This document shows positions 44,591 to 54,590 of a stretch of 64,000 bases of DNA, in pieces. The translations under genes and the position numbers were made by a program. The notes beneath the pieces were generated by a model. It saw only the letters and a list, made by a program, of their open reading frames with translations, searched no databases and was not told the origin of the DNA. The stretch spans positions 1,798,001-1,862,000 of the forward strand of contig NZ_VOQS01000005.1 in assembly GCF_007995085.1 (NCBI RefSeq), in the 5' to 3' direction. This DNA is from Paraburkholderia azotifigens. Its GTDB lineage: Bacteria > Pseudomonadota > Gammaproteobacteria > Burkholderiales > Burkholderiaceae. The first letter of the stretch is position 1, and each line of letters starts with the position of its first letter.

Positions 44591-44845
44591 ATGAGATTGA
44601 ATTTTCGCGTTGTCGAGAAGGTGGCGTTTTCCGTTGTCGTGTTGTCCGCGTTCTCTTGCCTTGGATTCATCATTCGCGAGAAATTCCCAGGCATTCTGGA
44701 TTTGCTGCCGCGAGGTCAGGGCGTATCTCTTCATGAATTCACGCTCGCCTGCCTGTTTCCGAGCGACTGTGAGCAACTGCTTGGCCTCTTGAAGACGGCT
44801 GATGAGCGCAGTGCCGCGGTGCTCGTCTCAGAGCGGCCGGAATAG
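44591..44845 (+). CDS. Small hypothetical protein with one membrane segment
   Basis: 84 aa from the ATG at 44591. A hydrophobic stretch VEKVAFSVVVLSAFSCLGFI near the N-terminus suggests a signal anchor; the rest has two cysteines (LACLFPSDCEQLLGLL). No family recognised. Located 29 bp after a truncated regulator gene, so it may be a leftover of the same rearrangement. Confidence 0.4.
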   Translation: MRLNFRVVEKVAFSVVVLSAFSCLGFIIREKFPGILDLLPRGQGVSLHEFTLACLFPSDCEQLLGLLKTADERSAAVLVSERPE

Positions 44846-45005
44846 ACCGCTTCCCGTTCGCCCGATTTCGGCCGTTTGTGGTGACATCACGACCGTCTTT
44901 TCGTGGCGGACAATTACTTGATGCGATCGGCTCGGCGCACGTACGCTGATTCAACCGCTGCAAACCGCCCGCCTGTTCCAGCGCCGGCGTTACTCGTTCC
45001 CCGCA

Positions 45006-46463
45006 TCAGGGTTGGCGTTTGCCGCGGCCAGCGGCGGGTTTGCCAGCCGGCTTGCGTGAACCCGCAACTGGCTTGCTGGCTGGCTTGCTGGCGGGTTTGC
45101 TGCGCGGTTTTTGTGAGCTGAACGGGTTACGGCTGGACAAGCCTGTACCTTTACCCGCTTCCGCGGCGCGTTCCGCCGCGGGCTTGCGTTTGCTCTCGCC
45201 ACTTCGTGGGCGCGGCTTCTCGCTGAGCACCTGCATGCCACCCGCCGCAGCTTGCGGCACCTTGGGCTTCTTGGGCTTTTTGGGTTTCTTGATGATCTGG
45301 CCCGTCGCGCTGGTTTGCGGCACACGATGTTCGGCTTCAAATCCCGGCTCTTCTTCACGCGGCAGCGTTTGCCGGATCAGCGCTTCAATCGCGGCCAGTT
45401 GCGGCGCTTCATCAGCGCATACAAGCGACACCGCCACGCCGCTGGCGCCTGCGCGGCCGGTACGGCCAATACGGTGCACATAGTCTTGCGCGACGATGGG
45501 CAGATCAACGTTGATCACCAGCGGCAGGTCGTCGATATCGAGTCCGCGCGCCGCCACGTCGGTGGCTACCAGCATTTGTACTTCGCGCGTCTTGAAGCGC
45601 TCCAGTGCGCGCAGGCGCGCGGGTTGCGGTTTGTCGCCGTGAATGGTGTCGACCGCATAGCCTGCTTCATCCAGCATTGCCGCGAGGTAGTCCACGCCAT
45701 TGCGGGTTTTGACGAACACCAGCGCGTGCTCCCACTTGTTCCCGGCTACCAGGTGCATGAAGAGGTCAGGCTTGTTCCTCTTATCCACCGTCACCACCCA
45801 CTGCCTGATCTTGCTGGCCGTGGCATTGGGCGGGCTGACGCTGATATTGACCGGGTCGCGCAGAATGCCCGCCGCCATGGCCCGGATATCATCGGTAAAA
45901 GTGGCAGAGAACAGCAGGGTCTGGCGCCGGACGGGCAAGGCAGCAAAGACGGCGTTGAGTTCGCGCGCAAAGCCGAGATCCAGCATGCGGTCGGCTTCAT
46001 CCAGCACCAGCGTTTGCACCTGGTCGAACTGCACGGCGTTCTGGCGGTTGAGATCGAGCAAACGGCCGGGCGTGGCAACGAGTACATCCACGCCTTTGCG
46101 CAACTTCATCATCTGCGGGTTGATACTCACACCGCCGTAGGCGGCGAGAAATCGTAAGTCGAGACCCTTTCCATACTCGATAAAGCTTTGCAGCACTTGT
46201 TCGGCCAGTTCGCGCGTGGGCACCAGCACCAGAACACGTGCGCGGTTGCTGGATACCGCAGGGCCGTGTTGCACCAGCCGTTGCAACAGCGGCAGCGCAA
46301 AACCCGCGGTTTTGCCCGTGCCGGTCTGTGCCGCAGCCATGACGTCCTTGCCACCGAGCACAGCAGGAATCGCCTTGGCCTGCACCGGCGTAGGCGTCTG
46401 GTAATTGCGGTCCTGCAGATTCTGCAGCAAGGGATCGATCAGGCCAAGCGAGGCAAAAGACAT
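45006..46463 (-). CDS. rhlE: DEAD-box RNA helicase, RhlE-type
   Basis: 485 aa. All helicase motifs are present: Q motif (YQTPTPVQAKAIPAV), AAQTGTGKTAGFALPLL (Walker A), PTRELAEQV, VATPGRLLDL, VLDEADRMLDLGF (DEAD), LFSATFTDDI (SAT), and YVHRIGRTGRAG. The C-terminal ~110 residues are Lys/Arg/Pro-rich with KPASKPASKPVAGSRKPAGK-type repeats, an RNA-binding tail. Typical roles are ribosome assembly and cold growth. Codon use looks slightly less GC-biased than its neighbours. Confidence 0.92.
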   Translation of the reverse strand: MSFASLGLIDPLLQNLQDRNYQTPTPVQAKAIPAVLGGKDVMAAAQTGTGKTAGFALPLLQRLVQHGPAVSSNRARVLVLVPTRELAEQVLQSFIEYGKGLDLRFLAAYGGVSINPQMMKLRKGVDVLVATPGRLLDLNRQNAVQFDQVQTLVLDEADRMLDLGFARELNAVFAALPVRRQTLLFSATFTDDIRAMAAGILRDPVNISVSPPNATASKIRQWVVTVDKRNKPDLFMHLVAGNKWEHALVFVKTRNGVDYLAAMLDEAGYAVDTIHGDKPQPARLRALERFKTREVQMLVATDVAARGLDIDDLPLVINVDLPIVAQDYVHRIGRTGRAGASGVAVSLVCADEAPQLAAIEALIRQTLPREEEPGFEAEHRVPQTSATGQIIKKPKKPKKPKVPQAAAGGMQVLSEKPRPRSGESKRKPAAERAAEAGKGTGLSSRNPFSSQKPRSKPASKPASKPVAGSRKPAGKPAAGRGKRQP

Positions 46464-46744
46464 CGGCGTATTCCGGGCTCTAAAGCCGCAATTCTAGCCG
46501 TTACCGCCTGATTGCACTGCGTGGACCGATGGTCCCAAAGATCTACGTCGATCGCCGCTGAGGAATGCAGCGGTGCCGGGCGCCACGCCGGCAAGTTCGT
46601 ACTGCGAGAGATGAAGCATCGTCGGAACAGATCCCGGCCACCCTACCCCACATCGCAAAGACACGAAACACACGGTAAGCCAGCCCCAAAAACCTTGTGG
46701 CGAGAAGTCTGTCTGAATGACCGACACAACTTCAGCCATTCAAT

Positions 46745-47077
46745 ATGCGGGCTTCAATCTTCTGCCTGGTTTTCGCCATCTTCGTATGCGGGTTTGCGGT
46801 GACGTCGTGTGACGACAGCGTCGATGACGCCGCCGACAGCGAAGGATGCGACTATGTTGCGCCAGCCACCTGCATGGAGCGCCTTTACTATCCGCTCGGT
46901 CTGCGCACAATCGCACTCGCGGACTTCTGCTACGGCGCGGGTGGCCTGCAGGTACTGCACGACCACTACCGCTTCAGCTATGGCGACATGATCGACGCAG
47001 GCACGACCCTGCCAATGGAAAATCTCGCGCTCGGCCAGACACACGGCGGCTCACGCGACGACAAACGGGAGCATTAA
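46745..47077 (+). CDS. Possible small lipoprotein
   Basis: 110 aa with a hydrophobic N-terminus [21 protein letters not shown] whose last part (AVTSC) resembles a lipobox. The remainder has scattered cysteines and no family. No good RBS precedes the ATG and it converges on and overlaps the chemotaxis receptor gene by 4 bp. Could be spurious. Confidence 0.3.
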   Translation: MRASIFCLVFAIFVCGFAVTSCDDSVDDAADSEGCDYVAPATCMERLYYPLGLRTIALADFCYGAGGLQVLHDHYRFSYGDMIDAGTTLPMENLALGQTHGGSRDDKREH

Positions 47078-48612
47078 CGCAAACGAAATGCGCCCACCAT
47101 CTCCCGCAAGCGTCCCGCCTGTTCATCGAGCGACGTCGCAGCCGCTGCAGCCTGCTCCACGAGTGCGGCGTTCTGTTGCGTCACCTCGTCCATTTGTGAC
47201 ACGGCGCGATTGACCTCTTCGATACCCGTGCTCTGCTCGACGGACGCTGCCGCAATCTCATTCATGATGTTGCTGACCCGCTGAATCGATTGCACGATCT
47301 CATGCATACGTTGTCCGGCAACCGTGACCTGTGTCGTGCCTTCATCGACCCGCACTGCGGACGATTGAATCAGCGCCTTCACTTCCTTGGCGGCCGTTGC
47401 ACTACGTTGCGCGAGCGCGCGGACTTCTCCCGCGACCACGGCAAAACCGCGCCCTTCTTCGCCGGCCCGCGCCGCTTCCACTGCCGCATTCAATGCAAGG
47501 ATATTCGTCTGGAATGCAATCCCCTCGATAACGGCGATGATTTCGCCGATCTTGTTCGAGCCGTCGGCGATGCCCTGCATCATCGCGATGACTTCTTCGA
47601 CAGCCTGACCGCCACGGCGCGTCGCCTCCGTCGCAAGCACGGCGAGCTGGCTCGCCTGCTGCGCATTGTCGGCATTCTGCTTGACCGTTGCAGTCAGCTC
47701 CTCCATGCTCGCGGCCGTCTCCTGCAACGATGCGGCCTGCTCCTCCGTGCGTTGCGACAGGTCGATGTTGCCTTGCGCAATCTCTCCCGCACCGGTTGCA
47801 ATCGATTCGCTCGTCCCGTGAATGCCCTGCACCAGATCGATCAGCCTGGTCCGCATCTCGCCCAATGCGAACAGCAAGCTCGACCGATCCGACGTTGCAA
47901 GCCTGAGATTCGCCGTCAGGTCGCCCGACGCGATGTACGCAGCAAAAGCCGCGGCCTCTGCCGGCTCCCCACCCAGTTCCCGCTTGAGACTGCGCGTCAT
48001 CACCCACGCCATGCCGCCGACCGCGATGAAGATCACAAGCGAGATCGCAATCAGCGTTCTCGCGAGCGTCCAGTATGTCGCGTTGATGTCGTCGTAGAAA
48101 AAGCCCGTTCCGATCCACCATTGCCAACCCGGAATCTCGACGACGCCTTGCAGTTTCGCCTCGAGCGGGCCGTCCGATGAGCGCTTGATCAGCACATCCA
48201 CCATTGCGAAATGATCTCGCGAGAGGCCCTGTCGGTACGCTTGCGTGTCCGTGAGATCGCCCGATCTCGTCTTGTTGCCGCCCGCTTTCGTGCCGATGAG
48301 CTTCGGATTGGGATGGACGATATTGATACTGTCGGTATTCGTCACCCAGTAGTAGCTCTGGCTATTCGCGTTCAATTGAGTGAGCGCCGTTTTGGCGGCC
48401 GCTTGCGCATCTTCGCGACTGAACTTGCCGCTCGCCTCGAGCCCCTGGTAATAGAGCACGAGATGTTCTGCTTTGGTCAGCAGCGTCTTGATCTGTGCCG
48501 TGCGGCTCTCTGTCAGCGCGTGGTCCAGCTGAATCAACGACACCACCGCGATGGCTACGACCCCGGCGAGCGCCGTGCCGACAATCAACATCAGTTTGAT
48601 CGCAACTTTCAT
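47074..48612 (-). CDS. Methyl-accepting chemotaxis protein with single Cache domain
   Basis: 512 aa. TM1 at ~8-30 ([20 protein letters not shown]), periplasmic single-Cache sensor (~35-185; [40 protein letters not shown]), TM2 ~190-210, HAMP-like region, and the cytoplasmic signalling helical hairpin with [20 protein letters not shown] and [20 protein letters not shown]. Ligand unknown; Cache domains of this type often bind small carboxylates. Alone, without che genes. Confidence 0.93.
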   Translation of the reverse strand: MKVAIKLMLIVGTALAGVVAIAVVSLIQLDHALTESRTAQIKTLLTKAEHLVLYYQGLEASGKFSREDAQAAAKTALTQLNANSQSYYWVTNTDSINIVHPNPKLIGTKAGGNKTRSGDLTDTQAYRQGLSRDHFAMVDVLIKRSSDGPLEAKLQGVVEIPGWQWWIGTGFFYDDINATYWTLARTLIAISLVIFIAVGGMAWVMTRSLKRELGGEPAEAAAFAAYIASGDLTANLRLATSDRSSLLFALGEMRTRLIDLVQGIHGTSESIATGAGEIAQGNIDLSQRTEEQAASLQETAASMEELTATVKQNADNAQQASQLAVLATEATRRGGQAVEEVIAMMQGIADGSNKIGEIIAVIEGIAFQTNILALNAAVEAARAGEEGRGFAVVAGEVRALAQRSATAAKEVKALIQSSAVRVDEGTTQVTVAGQRMHEIVQSIQRVSNIMNEIAAASVEQSTGIEEVNRAVSQMDEVTQQNAALVEQAAAAATSLDEQAGRLREMVGAFRLR

Positions 48613-48957
48613 CGAATGAAATTTTTTTAAATGCGTTCCGAAATGAACTTTGCCTGGTTCCGGTCTTTTGCTTCCCCGCGCAACCGGATTCAGGATGACC
48701 TCGACACACGGTCGCGGCGTAGCTTACGAGCGGCGCATCGCGCGCCACAAGGAGGCAAACGTGTGCCTGCGCGATCATCGAACGCTTGCGTCCGTTCAGC
48801 GCACCATATGCGGGTTTTCGATGGGCGATACGCCTCCCCGTCGGCGGCATTCAGTTGGAAAGATGCGACAAGACAGCCGTAACCCTTTGCGGGTAATGCG
48901 CGTCGTACACTTGCGCGATCAAAACGAAGCGAGATCGGCTCCGCATGCGTCGCGCCG
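48613..48957. other. Gap, promoter side of the chemotaxis gene and decayed DNA
   Basis: 345 bp. AAATTTTTTTAAATG near 48620 is AT-rich. The rest may be decayed coding sequence upstream of the glycosyltransferase remnant; no intact gene. Confidence 0.35.
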
Positions 48958-49528
48958 TTGCCGTCGCTGGCCAAAAATCTGGCCCATCAGATTCTGAAGC
49001 GTGGATTGAATCTGTCGCTGGACGCATTGCTGCCGAAAGGTCACTACTACTTCCCCGCGTTCACGGTGCTGCCGATGCGTTCACGCAGGACGGCTGTCGT
49101 CGTGCATGATCTCGCGCACCTCGATGTTCCTCACTGCGTCGAAGCCGGCAATGTCGAACTGCTCCGCTACGCACTGCCGCGTTCGATCCGGCAGGCGCAA
49201 TCGATCATTGCGGTGTCCGGGTACACGAAACAGCGAATCGTTCATCATCTCAAGATCGATCCTTCCGTGATTCACGTTGCGCCCCGTTCTGTCGAGCCGG
49301 GTGGCGTCGGTGCCGGAAGCCGCGGGAGACATCGCCTGTTATGTCGATGATCCCACGGACGTTGCTGCGATAAGGCGCGGATTGAAAGAACTGCTGTCTA
49401 TCGATGAGCAACAGCGGCAGAAGATGGAGCCGCCAATGAACCGGCATCTCGACGGATTCGAATGGGTGCGCAGCGCGGCGCTGACAGTCAGCGCGCTGAC
49501 AGGAATTCCCGTTTCCGAACTGATGTGA
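48958..49528 (+). pseudogene. Glycosyltransferase (family 1/4-like) remnant
   Basis: First part (48958-49300) encodes AVVVHDLAHLDVPHCVEAGN, YALPRSIRQAQSIIAVSGYT and IVHHLKIDPSVIHVAP, a central piece of a group-1 glycosyltransferase. The following frame (49311-49528) encodes PEAAGDIACYVDDPTDVAAI, the C-terminal end of the same family. The ~100-120 residue middle segment carrying the sugar-nucleotide site is missing and the two parts are in different frames; the N-terminus is also absent. Confidence 0.65.
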
Positions 49529-49569
49529 TCTGTGATCGACGCTTTCGCTAGCGCCGGGCGGCATACGTC

Positions 49570-49782
49570 TCACATATACGCGTCGATATGCCGGTCGCGG
49601 TACAGAACCGCTTCTTCGTACGATGGCGCTTCGTGGATTACCTTGCCCTCGTATAGAACCTTGCATCCATCTACCGTCAGCGGAGTAACCACGTCGCGCC
49701 GTGGATCATCGATATCCGCTTGTTCGCGATGAAAGCGATTTCTCGTTAGCAGCAGCAACAGATCAAGCAAAGCGGATTTCAT
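49570..49782 (-). CDS. Small hypothetical protein
   Basis: 70 aa from the ATG at 49782 (MKSALLDLLLLLTRNRFHRE). Coherent C-terminus VDGCKVLYEGKVIHEAPSYE, AVLYRDRHIDAYM resembles small uncharacterised Burkholderia proteins, but no function is known. An upstream ATG would extend it by 30 residues of less likely composition. Confidence 0.45.
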   Translation of the reverse strand: MKSALLDLLLLLTRNRFHREQADIDDPRRDVVTPLTVDGCKVLYEGKVIHEAPSYEEAVLYRDRHIDAYM

Positions 49783-50091
49783 GTCAGGCAGAGGCCGATG
49801 CGATAGACAGGTTTCATTTGTCCTGTTGCGCATCATAGAGACACAAATATCCGTTAGCCGCTCAGGAAACAAACGGCAAGCTATGTTGAGAGAAGAAGAT
49901 AAGGAATGGAAAGTTACGAGGGAAATTTTCCGCTAGCAATCCATATTGATCGGGCATATTGATGCTGTACCATGCGCACCGAGACCAGTTTTCAATTCCA
50001 TGTCGAACGGTGCAGCGCGGCATTAGCAACCGATTGAACGCAATGCGTGCTGTTCGCAGATCACTATAAATCTAACGCCGCGGGGTTCGCG

Positions 50092-50568
50092 ATGGCCAAG
50101 CACGCAGCGCATCTGCTTGCCTGTTTAATTGGATTGACGGGTACAGCGCACGTCAATGCAGAGCTTGGAGGCTCTCCTGCCTATCAGCCGAATGGCGACG
50201 CGAAACTGACTGTCGCGCACTCCTATCGTACGCGCTCGAATGTGCCGTACACGCTCTATGTGACAACGTGGGACGCAGGCGTAACGGTCAAGGAATACGA
50301 GTCGCAATCGGGCAACGTTTTTGCCGTTGCATGGGACGAACAAAAGCCGCAAGCGGCGCCTGTGGATCGTTTGCTAGGGGCATACGTCGCCTGCTATCAA
50401 CAGGCCGTCGATGCAGCCGGCAAGCAAAGCAGCACACTTGCGGACGTTCTGAACATTGAACAGAGCGGCCTTTCCATTCGTGTTGGGCATAGTAAGGGTC
50501 ACACATCCGGGCGCGTGTACTTGCGTCAGGCGCTGCCCGCCGGTCTGGACGAAGCTGCGATCAACTAA
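50092..50568 (+). CDS. DUF2844 family secreted protein
   Basis: 158 aa from the ATG at 50092 (MAKHAAHLLACLIGLTGTAH), a signal peptide with cleavage near VNA. The mature part has the DUF2844 pattern: ELGGSPAYQPNGDAKLTVAH, YTLYVTTWDAGVTVKEYESQ, NVFAVAWDEQKPQ, DRLLGAYVACYQQAV. In Burkholderiales, DUF2844 proteins are usually paired with a DUF3443 gene; none is here. Cell-envelope location likely, function unknown. Confidence 0.75.
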   Translation: MAKHAAHLLACLIGLTGTAHVNAELGGSPAYQPNGDAKLTVAHSYRTRSNVPYTLYVTTWDAGVTVKEYESQSGNVFAVAWDEQKPQAAPVDRLLGAYVACYQQAVDAAGKQSSTLADVLNIEQSGLSIRVGHSKGHTSGRVYLRQALPAGLDEAAIN

Positions 50569-50592
50569 TGCGCTCAAGCAGGAAGCGTGTCA

Positions 50593-50628
50593 TGCACGGT
50601 GGCAACCCCGCTCGGCTTCCACCGTGCA
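50593..50628. terminator. Convergent hairpin between DUF2844 and the PLP-enzyme gene
   Basis: Perfect 10-bp stem TGCACGGTGG/CCACCGTGCA with a 16-nt loop, between two converging genes; no T-run on either side. Confidence 0.45.
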
Positions 50629-50640
50629 CATCGCCCATGC

Positions 50641-51936
50641 TCAGCGAGCCTTGTGTGCGAATGCCGCCGTCGCAATCTCCTCCGTCACTGCAAGGAACCT
50701 TGTCACGTCGGCCGGTCCGTGGCAATGCAATGGAGAAACGCGCACGGCACCGTCGAGATTGAACGATTTCAACATACGCCCAGAGTACAGGCTCGTCGCA
50801 ATGCGCTCATAGACGATCACGCCGCGCTCCTCGTATGCGCGCACGGCGGCCGTCGGGTCAAGACCATCGAAGCCTATGCCCGCGATCAGGTCGCGTTGCG
50901 TCAGATCGTCGTGATCCCAGAACACGCGTACGCCTTCGATAGCTCGCAGACCACGTTGTCCTTCAACACCATCGAGCAACAGCGAAAGCAGCGCGCGCTC
51001 GTGCTCCTCGATGCGCTGCATACCCCGCACGAACAGCTCGCGCCGGTCTTCGGCGTCGCTGAATTGCGCACCGATCCACGCGACGTAATCGACGATCGCG
51101 CTCACCACCGCGAACTGCGCAGGCGCTGGACTGCCGAGTTCCCAGACGCCCTTTGCTTTGGCATCGAGCCGGTGATGCGGCAACTCCGCGAGACGTTCCG
51201 ACAGCCAGGCGACGCCCGCCCCTCTACAGCCGAAGAGCTTGTACGGCGCGAAATTGATGCCGTCGACCGGCGTCTTCTGCAGATCGATGACCGCATGCGG
51301 CGCGTGCTGAACGGCATCCACGATGATGAAAAGGCCCGGCTTTTTCGCACGCGCGCGTTCGACGATCGTCTGGATATCCAGCTTCGCACCCGAGATGTTC
51401 GACGCATACATGACGCTCAGCAGCGCCGTGTCGTCGTCGATCAAGGAAACGATCGCGTCGGCATCGACGCCACCCGTTTCGGCGTTGCTCGGTGCGACGC
51501 GCAATGTCTTACCTGTGCACTCGCAGTACAACTTCATCGCATCGAACGACGACGGATGTTCGAGTATGGTTGTCACGGCGTTCGTGCCCGGCACGTTCTC
51601 CATTACCGCGCGCACCATTTCGAACATCGCGGCAGAGGCAGTCAGCGAAAGGTATACGCTGCCGTCGCGCGCGTTGAGAATGCGGCGAATGTCCGCTTCG
51701 CCTTGCGTCTGAATGTCCTGCAGATACAGCGCGCGCTCGTGAATACGCTCGGGACAATCCGGCAACGCATCGATGCGGGAAAATGCTTCCAGCGCCGCCT
51801 TCAGTCTGAACGAACCACCTGCATTGTCGAAGAAAAGACGCGCACTTCCGTCGACATCGTGATCGACGTAATGAAAGCGGCGCTTGATCTGCTCCATGAG
51901 AGATGCGGAAAACAACTGCCCCTGATTGCTGCTCAT
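50641..51936 (-). CDS. Class V aminotransferase-fold PLP enzyme (cysteine-desulfurase-like)
   Basis: 431 aa from the ATG at 51936 with AGGTGAA just before; starts at 51957 or 51966 (GTG) are possible. PLP motifs: FFDNAGGSFRLKAALEAFSR near the N-terminus, FIIVDAVQHAPHAVIDLQKT, and the Schiff-base lysine in INFAPYKLFGCRGAGVAWLS. The C-terminus GRMLKSFNLDGAVRVSPLHC is typical. The fold covers cysteine desulfurases, kynureninases and epimerases; no catalytic cysteine loop of IscS type is seen. Likely co-transcribed with the upstream symporter (48-bp gap), so its substrate may be an amino acid taken up by it. Confidence 0.75.
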   Translation of the reverse strand: MSSNQGQLFSASLMEQIKRRFHYVDHDVDGSARLFFDNAGGSFRLKAALEAFSRIDALPDCPERIHERALYLQDIQTQGEADIRRILNARDGSVYLSLTASAAMFEMVRAVMENVPGTNAVTTILEHPSSFDAMKLYCECTGKTLRVAPSNAETGGVDADAIVSLIDDDTALLSVMYASNISGAKLDIQTIVERARAKKPGLFIIVDAVQHAPHAVIDLQKTPVDGINFAPYKLFGCRGAGVAWLSERLAELPHHRLDAKAKGVWELGSPAPAQFAVVSAIVDYVAWIGAQFSDAEDRRELFVRGMQRIEEHERALLSLLLDGVEGQRGLRAIEGVRVFWDHDDLTQRDLIAGIGFDGLDPTAAVRAYEERGVIVYERIATSLYSGRMLKSFNLDGAVRVSPLHCHGPADVTRFLAVTEEIATAAFAHKAR

Positions 51937-51984
51937 TTCACCTGTTCCTTGTTCCATGATTTCCACTTCTGTCTCGACGGGCGC

Positions 51985-53310
51985 TCACGCGTCTAGTGAC
52001 GCGACATAGGCCTTGCCCTTCTCCGCGTCGTACTGGCCTTCCCATTTGGCGATGACGAGCGGCGCGAGCGCATTGCCGACCACGTTTAGCGCCGTGCGGC
52101 CCATGTCCATGATCCGGTCGACACCCGCGATGAATGCGAGGCCTTCGAGCGGTAGGCCTGCGCTCGCGAGCGTCGTCAGCAGAATGACGAACATGAAGCC
52201 AGGCACGCCTGCCGCGCCCTTGGACGTAACGACCATGGTCAGCACGAGTACGATCTGCTCTTGCAAGCCGAGGTGCACACTGTAGAGCTGCGCGACGAAC
52301 AGCGTGCCGATGCCAAGGTAGATCGATGCACCATCGAGGTTGAACGTGTAGCCCGTGGGCACCACGAACGTCGTGATGCTTTTGGGCACGCCGAAGTCCT
52401 CCATCTTCTTCATCAGTTGCGGCAGCACCGTCGCCGAGCTGCAAGTCGAGAACGCGATGATGAGTTCGTCCTTGATGACGCGGAACAGCGTGAAGATACT
52501 GAAACCGAACAGACGTGCCGTGACGCCGAGCACCAGCACCGCAAACAGGATGATCGCGAGATACGTCACCGCGACGAGCTTGATGAGCGGCAGCAACGAA
52601 CCGAAGCCGAAGCTCGCAACGGTCACTGCGATCAACGCGCACACACCGAACGGCGCATAGCACATGACCATGCCCGTGACCTTGAACATCGCATCGCTAA
52701 TGCCTTTGAATGTTGCGAGCACGGGCTTGCGATATTCGGCGGGCACAGATTGCAGGCCAAGTCCGAACAGCACGGAGAAGAAGATCACCGGCAACAGATC
52801 TCCGCGCCCCATCGCCATGACGATGTTGTCGGGAATGATGCTCAGCAACAGCGCCATGAAGCCGTGGTGTCCCTGAGTCTGCTGCGTCGTCTGCTGATAG
52901 CGCGAAATGTCCGTGTGGCCGAGCTGGGACAGGTCGGTGCCGAGGCCGGGATGCAACACGTTGCCCAATACCAGGCCCAGCACGATGGCGATCGTCGTGA
53001 CGATTTCAAAGTACACCAGCGTTTTCAGGCCGATGCGCCCGAGCGAACGCCCGTCGCCGACGCCTGCAATTCCCATCACCATGCTCGTGAAAACGATCGG
53101 CACCACGACCATCTTGATCAGACGGATGAAGATGTCGCCCGCGGGCTGCAGAAAGCCGTTAATCGCCGATTCGCGCAACGCCGGGAAATGGTTGAGCACC
53201 ATGCCCACCGCAATGCCGACGACGAGGCCGATCAGGATTTGCCACGCGAGGCCGATGCGCGGCTTGCGTTCCACGCGCTCGGTTTGAGGTGTTTCCATGA
53301 CGGATTCCAT
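51985..53310 (-). CDS. Dicarboxylate/amino acid:cation symporter (DAACS family)
   Basis: 441 aa; the ATG at 53310 is chosen because GGAGAACGC precedes it. Family signatures: serine-rich hairpin (IIAFSTCSSATVLPQLMKKM), TGYTFNLDGASIYLGIGTLF, and the final VDRIMDMGRTALNVVGNALA that carries the substrate-binding Asp and Asn. About eight to nine membrane segments. Transports C4-dicarboxylates or acidic/neutral amino acids with H+ or Na+. Divergent from a LysR gene that probably regulates it. Confidence 0.9.
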   Translation of the reverse strand: MESVMETPQTERVERKPRIGLAWQILIGLVVGIAVGMVLNHFPALRESAINGFLQPAGDIFIRLIKMVVVPIVFTSMVMGIAGVGDGRSLGRIGLKTLVYFEIVTTIAIVLGLVLGNVLHPGLGTDLSQLGHTDISRYQQTTQQTQGHHGFMALLLSIIPDNIVMAMGRGDLLPVIFFSVLFGLGLQSVPAEYRKPVLATFKGISDAMFKVTGMVMCYAPFGVCALIAVTVASFGFGSLLPLIKLVAVTYLAIILFAVLVLGVTARLFGFSIFTLFRVIKDELIIAFSTCSSATVLPQLMKKMEDFGVPKSITTFVVPTGYTFNLDGASIYLGIGTLFVAQLYSVHLGLQEQIVLVLTMVVTSKGAAGVPGFMFVILLTTLASAGLPLEGLAFIAGVDRIMDMGRTALNVVGNALAPLVIAKWEGQYDAEKGKAYVASLDA

Positions 53311-53481
53311 GCGTTCTCCAGACACTTACCGGTTGATATGAATGGGTCGCTGCTCGTGAGCGAACCCTGTCGAGCCTCGGTGCGGGCTCGTTATGCAAAA
53401 AGTAATCGGCCAAAATAAGCGAAAAAAGCGATTTTTTTCTATGAGAAACTATCGTTTTAATTCATGTGAAAGAGCGCGTTC

Positions 53482-54390
53482 ATGCTGACGTTCAAACAGA
53501 TGGAGGCGTTGTACTGGATCGTTCAGCTTGGCTCGTTCGAGGCCGCGGCGACACGCCTGAACACGACGCAATCGGCGATATCCAAGCGCGTGCAGGAGCT
53601 GGAGCGTGCGTTCGACGTCGCGGTGTTCGACCGCGCGAACCGCAGTGCGCGGCTTACGGAGAAAGGCACGGAATTCTTCGAGCATGCGAAGGAGTTGCTC
53701 GAACGGCGCGATCAGATCGTGGAGCGCATGAGCTCGAAGGAAGCGCTGGTACGTCAGATTCGCATCGGCGTCACGGAACTCACGGCGCTGACATGGCTAC
53801 CGCGTCTCATCGCTGCGATTCAGGCCGAGTATCCGAAGGTCAAGGTCGAAGCCGAAGTCGATCTCAATGCGACATTGCGCGAGCGGCTCGCCGCCGCGAC
53901 GGTCGACGTGATCATCGTGCCGCAGACGCACGAGACCGAGGGATTTGCGGCGACGCCCGTTGGTCAGGTCGAGAATGCATGGATGTGCGCGGCCAGCCTC
54001 GCACCGGGCAAGCGTGCAATCCCGCTGACGGAGATCGCGAAGTTTCCGCTCATTCTGCAGGGCGGGTTGTCGGGAACGGGCTACGTGTACAGCCGGTTTC
54101 TGGAGGAGCAAGGCGTGGCCCTGCAGAAGGTGCTGGCGAGCAACAGCCTCATTGCGCAAATCGGGCTGACACTTTCCGGGCTTGGCGTCAGCTACTTACC
54201 TAAGGCCTGCCTCGCGCGCATGGTCGAGCGGCGCGCGCTCGTCGTCGTGCCGACGCGGCCCGCGCTGCCTCCTGTGCGATACATCGCCATGCATCGGGCG
54301 GAACAGTCGCATTCGCTAAGTGCTGCCGTCGCGCGGCTGGCCGCGCAATCGTGCGATTTCTCCTCAAACCTCCTTGATCCGGGAGGCTAG
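53482..54390 (+). CDS. LysR-family transcriptional regulator
   Basis: 302 aa. HTH at residues 1-60 (KQMEALYWIVQLGSFEAAAT, NTTQSAISKRVQELE) and substrate-binding domain (VRQIRIGVTELTALTWLPRL; LILQGGLSGTGYVYSRFLEE). Divergent from the symporter-PLP enzyme operon with a 171-bp AT-rich intergenic region (including TTTTTTTC and GTTTTAATT stretches), the standard LysR layout. Effector unknown. Its 3' end overlaps a truncated PAS gene by 4 bp. Confidence 0.9.
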   Translation: MLTFKQMEALYWIVQLGSFEAAATRLNTTQSAISKRVQELERAFDVAVFDRANRSARLTEKGTEFFEHAKELLERRDQIVERMSSKEALVRQIRIGVTELTALTWLPRLIAAIQAEYPKVKVEAEVDLNATLRERLAAATVDVIIVPQTHETEGFAATPVGQVENAWMCAASLAPGKRAIPLTEIAKFPLILQGGLSGTGYVYSRFLEEQGVALQKVLASNSLIAQIGLTLSGLGVSYLPKACLARMVERRALVVVPTRPALPPVRYIAMHRAEQSHSLSAAVARLAAQSCDFSSNLLDPGG

Positions 54391-54590
54391 GGTGCTGATC
54401 GAGAAACAAACGGTAAGCCAGTTCTCATGACGCTATGCGGCTGTCCGAGCAGTTCTGTCCGGAAGAAGCCGCTGAGTTCGACGAAGGCGTCGTTGCAGTA
54501 GGTGATGATTCCCGTCGTATCGGTGGCCGACACGAGCATTTTCTCTACGTGAGAGAGACCTGTGCCCTGGCTTGTCGATTCATTGCTCAC
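54387..54590 (-). pseudogene. PAS-domain remnant of an Aer-like chemotaxis receptor
   Basis: 67 aa from a GTG with GGGAGGGG upstream. MLVSATDTTGIITYCNDAFV, ELSGFFRTELLGQPHSV is the first half of the PAS domain found at the N-terminus of aerotaxis receptors; homology ends at ~residue 57 and the TM/HAMP/signalling parts are absent. Confidence 0.6.

Noticed and set aside
48880..48895. TAACCCTTTGCGGGTA as another NarL-like site
   Set aside because: Spacing fits, but the halves match the others poorly and the downstream gene is a remnant.
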